Source: an uncultured Bacilli bacterium (lineage in GTDB: Bacteria; Bacillota_I; Bacilli_A; RF39; UBA660). From it: DNA of 64,000 nucleotides. The translations under genes were made by a program, and so were the position numbers. The stretch covers positions 18,342 through 82,341 of the forward strand of contig CAKOOR010000007.1 in the NCBI GenBank assembly GCA_934098505.1, in the 5' to 3' direction. Positions 63,215 through 64,000 of this stretch are shown piece after piece. The notes below the pieces were generated by a model. The model worked only from the letters and a program-made list of their open reading frames with translations, did not search any database and was not told where the DNA came from. Each line of letters begins with the position of its first letter. Within the stretch, counting starts at the first letter, position 1.

Positions 63215-64000
63215 ATGGAAGAAAATAATTTGATTATATATAAAAATAGTAATGGCGATATTATTGTAGATGCTATTTATAAAGATGAAACATTATGGTT
63301 ATCGCAAAAAGGAATGTCTAAGGTATTCGAAGTAGGTGTTCCAGCGATATCGAAACATTTAAAAAATATATTTGAAGAAAATGAATTAGATAAAAAATCA
63401 GTTGTTTCCAAAATGGAAATAACTGCTAAAGATGGTAAAAAATATAATACTGAAGTTTATAGTTTAGATGCTATAATTGCCGTTGGATATAGAATCAATT
63501 CTAAAAAAGCCACTGAATTTAGAATATGGGCAACAAAAATTTTAAAAGAATATATGACCAAAGGTTTTGCTTTAAATGATGAACGCTTTATAAATGGAAA
63601 TAAATATGATACAAAATATTTTGATGAATTATTAGAGCGTATTAAGACAATTAGGGTAAGTGAAAGAATGTCTTATCAGAAAATTACAGATTTATTTATT
63701 GTAACTTCAACTGACTATAATCCTAAATCAGAAGAGGCTTATACTTTCTTTAAAATAGTTCAAAATAAATTACATTATGCTATAAGTGGACATACTGCGG
63801 CAGAAATTATATATAATAGAGCAAACTCAGAAAAAGAACATATGGGTCTAACAACTTGGAAAAGTTCTCCTGATGGGTTAATATATAAATATGATGTAGT
63901 TGTTGCTAAAAACTATTTAAGTGAAGAAGAAATGAATAATTTAAAAGATTTAACAAATATGTTTTTAGTATTTGCTGAAGATGAAGCAAAACAAAGACAT
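63215..64000 (+). CDS. rhuM: RhuM-family protein (3' end outside window)
   Basis: 262 codons are visible and the frame is open to the window edge. It shows the RhuM/virulence-protein pattern: a winged-helix-like N-terminus (DETLWLSQKGMSKVFEVGVPAISKHLKNIFEENEL), the block YSLDAIIAVGYRINSKKATEFRIWATKILKEYMTKGFALNDERF, and HYAISGHTAAEIIYNRANSEKEHMGLTTWK. Such genes often lie in genomic islands and near restriction or defence genes; the biochemical role is unclear. AAGGAGGA precedes the ATG. Confidence 0.88.
   Translation, partial: MEENNLIIYKNSNGDIIVDAIYKDETLWLSQKGMSKVFEVGVPAISKHLKNIFEENELDKKSVVSKMEITAKDGKKYNTEVYSLDAIIAVGYRINSKKATEFRIWATKILKEYMTKGFALNDERFINGNKYDTKYFDELLERIKTIRVSERMSYQKITDLFIVTSTDYNPKSEEAYTFFKIVQNKLHYAISGHTAAEIIYNRANSEKEHMGLTTWKSSPDGLIYKYDVVVAKNYLSEEEMNNLKDLTNMFLVFAEDEAKQRH

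Noticed and set aside
1..64000. CRISPR arrays, rRNA genes or a replication origin.
   Set aside because: No regularly spaced repeats, no rRNA-like sequence and no dnaA-box cluster were seen.

Overview
The window is very AT-rich, gene-dense DNA with Bacillota-type ribosome binding sites and sigma-A-type promoters. It carries the endospore genes spoIVA and spoVS, an AddAB-type helicase-nuclease and a ylxM-ftsY neighbourhood. MurF has an N-terminal membrane extension and many predicted surface proteins are rich in Asn, Asp and Lys. I infer an uncultured, probably host-associated low-GC member of the Bacilli/Erysipelotrichia side of Bacillota that forms spores or descends from spore formers. TGA is used as a stop and Trp is encoded by TGG, so it is not a mycoplasma-type code.

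Layout. 1-2.4 kb: end of a D,D-carboxypeptidase gene, an MntP-like pump and a DnaJ-domain protein. 2.5-4.1 kb: a membrane-anchored serpin. 4.2-6.3 kb: the first variable surface protein (A), with a 291-bp inverted-repeat-bounded element upstream. 6.4-9.6 kb: an Asn-rich membrane protein, scpA, scpB, a pentapeptide-repeat protein and tRNA-Leu. 10-17.5 kb: unknown genes, then an ABC transporter with a two-component system. 17.6-19.6 kb: spoIVA and HU.

19.7-32.8 kb is the most unusual part. It holds three long prepilin-like proteins, two of them followed by paralogous membrane-anchored partners, and two more variable surface proteins (B and C). Each of those again sits behind a 291-bp inverted-repeat element. 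Two small CotF-like proteins and a transposase remnant lie between them. Proteins A, B and C share a conserved core and end in a short hypervariable segment between conserved flanks. The pattern of change (NNC/NNT codons, few A among unchanged positions) looks like adenine mutagenesis by a diversity-generating retroelement (DGR). No reverse transcriptase or template repeat is visible here, so they would have to lie elsewhere. The upstream elements have the architecture of invertible promoter switches. Together this suggests a surface-display locus with two layers of variation: on/off switching and targeted binding-site diversification.

33-64 kb is mostly housekeeping: addB-addA, pyk, a cell-wall run (hydrolase, murF, ddl, pilin-like), ftsY-fhs-ylxM, NUDIX, methyltransferase, PAP2, SDR plus a YnbB-like PLP enzyme, a BI-1 protein, spoVS, a lone sufB, ssb, an HD-NUDIX-like fusion, DUF488, GNAT and a YfbR-like HD protein. 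The right end turns accessory again, with a decayed dinD and a RhuM-like gene cut by the window edge.
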